From Candidatus Sumerlaeota bacterium (GTDB taxonomy: Bacteria; CG03; SLGR01), in the NCBI GenBank assembly GCA_007136585.1, contig SLGR01000001.1, positions 1 through 7,939 of the forward strand: a stretch of DNA of 7,939 nt, read 5' to 3'. Positions 4,500 through 7,939 of this stretch are shown one piece after another; the first letter of the stretch is position 1, and the number at the start of each line of letters is the position of its first letter. Position numbers and translations under genes: made by a program. Under the pieces are notes generated by a model. The model was given only the letters and a program-made list of their open reading frames with translations. It was not told the origin of the DNA and ran no database searches.

Positions 4500-7400
4500 T
4501 CAGAACCTTATGCGCTGCTCCAGTCCCAGGTAGAACCTTCTTTCCTCGTCAACAGAACCTTTTAGAAACTGGCTTCCCTGCAGACGATAGAGCATATCAA
4601 GTTCGTTATGCAGCCTCAGTCCCCTGTCAAATTCCATATAATACCCCATATAGAACCTGTCGGTAAAATGCCTGCCCAGCTGAACCCCGGCTCCCTCCAG
4701 GAGATACATATCGCTCTCCGCGTCTTCGGAAACCCTTACATCCACCCTGGCTACATCCACAAGGTCCATCCTTCCCAGTAAGCTTTTTACAAGAGGCGAG
4801 GTGAGGTTTGCGTCTATCGCCCGGAGCAGTTCCCGTCTCATTACATGAACCCTTTCCTCCTGGGTGAGTTCTCTCAACCCCGTTCCGGATATGACAGCCT
4901 CCATGGCTTCCCTTGAATCTGTTCGGTCGGCAAACCTGCCCGAACTGAATACAGGGCGTATATCCGCGACTCTGCTTCTAGGTATGGAAAGTTCTATAAG
5001 GTCCTCTACTCTATCGCCGTCTATAGTCCTCTCCATCTCCGCGGAGGCCGAGGCGGTTATATGTTCAACGGAGTCATCAAAAACAAGGACCGCCTGTTCA
5101 ATGGAAAAATCCCTGTTTAAATAGGTAACATTCCCCTGGGAGGAACTGATCTCTCCGTTTACCAGGAGACTTCCGGCGCGGTCAACCCTGAAGTTCAACG
5201 CTCCGTCCAGACGTATCCGGGCGAAAGTATTCTCGTACCAGACAGACTCCCCGGCTATGAGGTTCAGATCCATAAGCAGGTCAAAAGGCAGAGAGGGGGG
5301 CGGTGCGGAACGCGGTCCCATTGCAGGGGGATAGGTAAAATGAGTATCGTAAAGAGTCACGTCACCTTTAACGGTTACGGCTCCCGACTCGTCATTTGTT
5401 ATACTGACGTCAAACCGAGGCTCTCCGCTGGAGGGAAGTGTAAGGAGGCGTCCGAAGAGTGTGCTCTGGGGAATATCCAGGTACGGGACCTTTACCAGCA
5501 CCCCCTTCTCAGGCGTTTTAAGTTCAATATTTATATCAACAGGGCGCCGGGAAAAATCCGCGTAACCGCTCCCTGTAACCCTGCCGGGAAGCCAAAGGGC
5601 CTCAAGCTCAGAGACCTTTACTATGCTCCCCTCTGCCTCAATTACGCAGTTTATTGAGGAGATCCTGTCAAAGAGGGTCTTCCCGGAGAGATACCCTTCC
5701 TCCAGTGCGGCGCGCCCCGATATATCTGGGGATTCAAGGCTCCCTTCAGCCCTGAAGCTTCCGGTAAAATACCCGCCGGCATCTTCAAACTCTTCTCCAA
5801 GCTCCTTCAGAAGCCCGAGAGAAAGACGTCTCACATCCACATCAAGGTCTAACTTCCGCCCTATATCACCGGAGACCTCCAGATCTATGAGGTTTTCCCT
5901 GTAAAGAGAGAGCCGGTCTACTGATATTTTTCCGTCACGGTATGTTAAATCGGCCTTTGCCGATCCGGTGCCGGCTCCGCCCAGAAACCCGTTCCGCACA
6001 CGGACTGAGGCCGACCCCCGGGGATCCTTGAAGCTTCCTCTTACCCGTACATCAAAATCCGACTCGCCGGAATAATCAAAATCAATATCAGCGGCGGAGA
6101 GGACCTTGCCTATATCAACCCCTTCCGACCGGATATCCACCCGGATATCCTCTTCTGAGATAAAACCGCGCCCTGAGAGGGTCTTTCCGGGGAGATCAAG
6201 TTTAAGTTCCTCAACCCTGACCCCGTCTTCCGTAAAAGAAGCTGATAGAAGAGGTCCCCTCTCGAAATCAAGGGTAAGAGTTGTCCCGGAGTACCCTATT
6301 TTAAAGGGCCTGCTTATACTCAGGCGGTTAAAGAGCATCCCCGACGGAGTAAACTCTGCCGTTATATTTCCCGGCTCCGGGTTGTACTCCCCTGAAACCT
6401 TACCCCGACCAAGGAGCGCCGAAGGTCCGACCCGCAGGTTATTCATAAAAACCTCACCCTCAAACGATACCCCCCCGCCGGGAATACCCGCTACCCGGCC
6501 GGAGTTAACCGCAAGACTCCCGGCTTCCGTCTTAACCAGCAGATCCCGGATGGAGGTCATCTCGTCTTTATGAGTAAAGCTTCCGGAAACCTCCCTTAAT
6601 TTAAGCCCCTCAAGTTCAAGGTTCTCCCCTTTTACATCCGCCTCTAAAACAGGGTTTTCAGGTGACCCGGATGCCGTAATATCAGCGTTGAGACTTCCAT
6701 CCTTAAAGGGGTGGTTCAGGTAACCGAGAGATGTAAGACCGAAACCCGAAACTGAGACTGTCATACTTATATCATCGGGAGTTATACTTCCGGAAGCGGT
6801 CACCGTTCCTCCTCCGGATTTTCCCTCAAATTCAAGTACCCTGAGACTCCGTCCCTGCACCTCCACCCCGAAATCAGCGTTTGTATCAACCCCGTACAGG
6901 TTCCCCTCTTCCAGACCTCCGCGGAAATAAAGAAGAGGGTTTTCCCGCACACCCATAATCTTAAGCTGCCCGGATAATCTACCCCCGGCATCCGCGCCCG
7001 GACCCACAAGCTCCAGAAGCCCTCCCGCTTCAAAATCATTAAAACTAATCTCGCCTTCAACCCTTCCCCCCTCGGAACGTTCCGCGGCTATCTCTCCGGA
7101 GAAACTCCCAGGGGCCTCCACCTTTATCCTTCTCTCAGAAGAGGTGAAATTACCCTCTGCCCGAAAGGAGGACCATTTCCTTCCGTTTATGGAACCTCCT
7201 TCAGCTTTCGCAAGAAACCCGTACCCTTCCCCTGTATCTCTGGAAGTGAAACTCCCCTGAAGGTCTATCCTCCTACCCTTGAGAGGGTAGGAGTCAAACC
7301 CGCCGGTTATTTTCTGAGAGGGATATAATTCCCCGGTGGCGGTCAGGGCGCCTCCGTCGGAGGTAAGCTCAAAGTTTTCAATCGTCCACTTACCATTATC

Positions 7401-7939
7401 TCCCGAGATTTCCGCGGAAAAATCACCCAGGTTAATCTCTGCAGCCGCGAGACCTATGCACTCAAAACTCCCTTTCCCCTCCCCCGAATTATGGGAGAAA
7501 AACCCCCAGACGTCTCCGGAATACCCCTCTGAATCTCTTCCGGTCAGGGCCATAAGTTTCTTTACAGGCGCCGCAGAGACCGCAACCGTGGAATCGGTAA
7601 CAGTAAACCCCTGAGGAAAAACGGCAAACCCCGCGGATATATCAAGATAGGATCCTACTTTCAGGTCCCGCACTTTTCCTATTATATCGCCGCCGTAGAA
7701 ATCAGCACCGGCCGAAGCCGAAAATCCGAACTGCTCCCCGCCGATATAAACCTCTTCTCCGTTTACAGCCAGGGCGGTTTCAACTTTCTCTTCCGCGGAA
7801 ACCGCTTCAAATGAAAAGTCCACCCTGCCGGAAGCATCCGGGTAAAGGGCAAAGACCTCCGGGATATCAAGCAGGTCAATATCACGGGCCTCGGCAGATA
7901 ACTCAAAACTTTTTCCGGGGGAGAGTCTGCCGCCTATCT
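4500..7939 (-). CDS. tamB: TamB/AsmA-like outer-membrane biogenesis protein (partial, N-terminus beyond window)
   Basis: The frame is open to the window edge, so the 5' end is missing; 1145 codons remain (E. coli TamB is about 1260 residues). TamB-like proteins are anchored in the inner membrane and span the periplasm as a long beta-sheet groove, aiding outer-membrane protein insertion or lipid transport. Nearly the whole fragment consists of short alternating beta-strand segments rich in Gly, Ser, Asp and Glu, with no membrane helix and almost no cysteine, as expected of that groove. The last 230 or so residues look like the conserved TamB C-terminal domain: GEISSSQGNVTYLNRDFSIE, then VISGTGLRELTQEE, RELLRAI, GAGVQLGRHFTDRFYMGYY and a final I-R-F. 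A Pro-rich turn (YPPAMGPRSAPPP) precedes that domain. The N-terminal anchor and any upstream tamA/bamA partner would lie outside the window. A general AsmA-like protein is the alternative. Confidence 0.82.
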   Translation of the reverse strand, partial: IGGRLSPGKSFELSAEARDIDLLDIPEVFALYPDASGRVDFSFEAVSAEEKVETALAVNGEEVYIGGEQFGFSASAGADFYGGDIIGKVRDLKVGSYLDISAGFAVFPQGFTVTDSTVAVSAAPVKKLMALTGRDSEGYSGDVWGFFSHNSGEGKGSFECIGLAAAEINLGDFSAEISGDNGKWTIENFELTSDGGALTATGELYPSQKITGGFDSYPLKGRRIDLQGSFTSRDTGEGYGFLAKAEGGSINGRKWSSFRAEGNFTSSERRIKVEAPGSFSGEIAAERSEGGRVEGEISFNDFEAGGLLELVGPGADAGGRLSGQLKIMGVRENPLLYFRGGLEEGNLYGVDTNADFGVEVQGRSLRVLEFEGKSGGGTVTASGSITPDDISMTVSVSGFGLTSLGYLNHPFKDGSLNADITASGSPENPVLEADVKGENLELEGLKLREVSGSFTHKDEMTSIRDLLVKTEAGSLAVNSGRVAGIPGGGVSFEGEVFMNNLRVGPSALLGRGKVSGEYNPEPGNITAEFTPSGMLFNRLSISRPFKIGYSGTTLTLDFERGPLLSASFTEDGVRVEELKLDLPGKTLSGRGFISEEDIRVDIRSEGVDIGKVLSAADIDFDYSGESDFDVRVRGSFKDPRGSASVRVRNGFLGGAGTGSAKADLTYRDGKISVDRLSLYRENLIDLEVSGDIGRKLDLDVDVRRLSLGLLKELGEEFEDAGGYFTGSFRAEGSLESPDISGRAALEEGYLSGKTLFDRISSINCVIEAEGSIVKVSELEALWLPGRVTGSGYADFSRRPVDINIELKTPEKGVLVKVPYLDIPQSTLFGRLLTLPSSGEPRFDVSITNDESGAVTVKGDVTLYDTHFTYPPAMGPRSAPPPSLPFDLLMDLNLIAGESVWYENTFARIRLDGALNFRVDRAGSLLVNGEISSSQGNVTYLNRDFSIEQAVLVFDDSVEHITASASAEMERTIDGDRVEDLIELSIPRSRVADIRPVFSSGRFADRTDSREAMEAVISGTGLRELTQEERVHVMRRELLRAIDANLTSPLVKSLLGRMDLVDVARVDVRVSEDAESDMYLLEGAGVQLGRHFTDRFYMGYYMEFDRGLRLHNELDMLYRLQGSQFLKGSVDEERRFYLGLEQRIRF

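Noticed and set aside
6125-6150. Direct repeat of CCGGATATCC
   Set aside because: It encodes a repeated D-I-R pattern in the beta-strand-rich TamB-like protein and is explained by coding sequence.
6800-7060. 86-codon minus-strand frame inside the tamB-like gene
   Set aside because: It overlaps the long reading frame in another phase and shows no independent ribosome site or motif.

Overview
The window reads as a stretch of chromosome from a diderm (Gram-negative-type) bacterium. All six recognisable genes lie on the minus strand, so the biological reading direction is from base 7939 down to base 1. The strongest sign of an outer membrane is the first gene, a very long TamB/AsmA-like protein. 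The standard code fits: TGA is used as a stop and tryptophan is TGG. Base content is moderate to fairly GC-rich, with many ATA (Ile) and AGG/AGA (Arg) codons. That argues against an enterobacterium and would suit an uncultured lineage, but the sequence alone does not give a phylum.

Layout in reading order: (1) 7939-4500, a tamB-like gene cut off by the window edge at its 5' end. (2) A 142-bp gap (4358-4499) with a good sigma70-type promoter and a foldable leader. (3) 4357-3230, sucC-like beta subunit, and 3230-2358, sucD-like alpha subunit of an ADP-forming acyl-CoA synthetase, overlapping by one base. (4) An 82-bp gap, then 2275-1433, a nitrilase-superfamily amidase. (5) 1432-806, a PIG-L/LmbE zinc deacetylase whose ATG directly abuts the amidase stop. 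(6) A 177-bp gap with inverted repeats, then 628-1, the first 209 codons of a WecA/MraY-type polyprenyl-phosphate sugar-1-phosphate transferase with a GTG start, cut off by the other edge.

The promoter at about 4442-4472 probably starts a unit sucC-sucD-amidase-deacetylase, possibly continuing into the transferase; no convincing terminator is visible between these genes. The amidase could release a carboxylic acid that the SucCD-like enzyme activates to its CoA thioester. The deacetylase and the transferase could act together on a lipid-linked amino sugar. Both links are inferences from gene order.

The least ordinary feature is the SucC-like subunit. It keeps the ATP-grasp, metal and phosphohistidine-facing residues but differs from E. 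coli SucC at the loop that contacts the acid substrate and in a nearby glycine-rich loop. Its true substrate may therefore not be succinate. I did not find mobile elements, CRISPR arrays, tRNA or rRNA genes, or a clearly new defence-type system.
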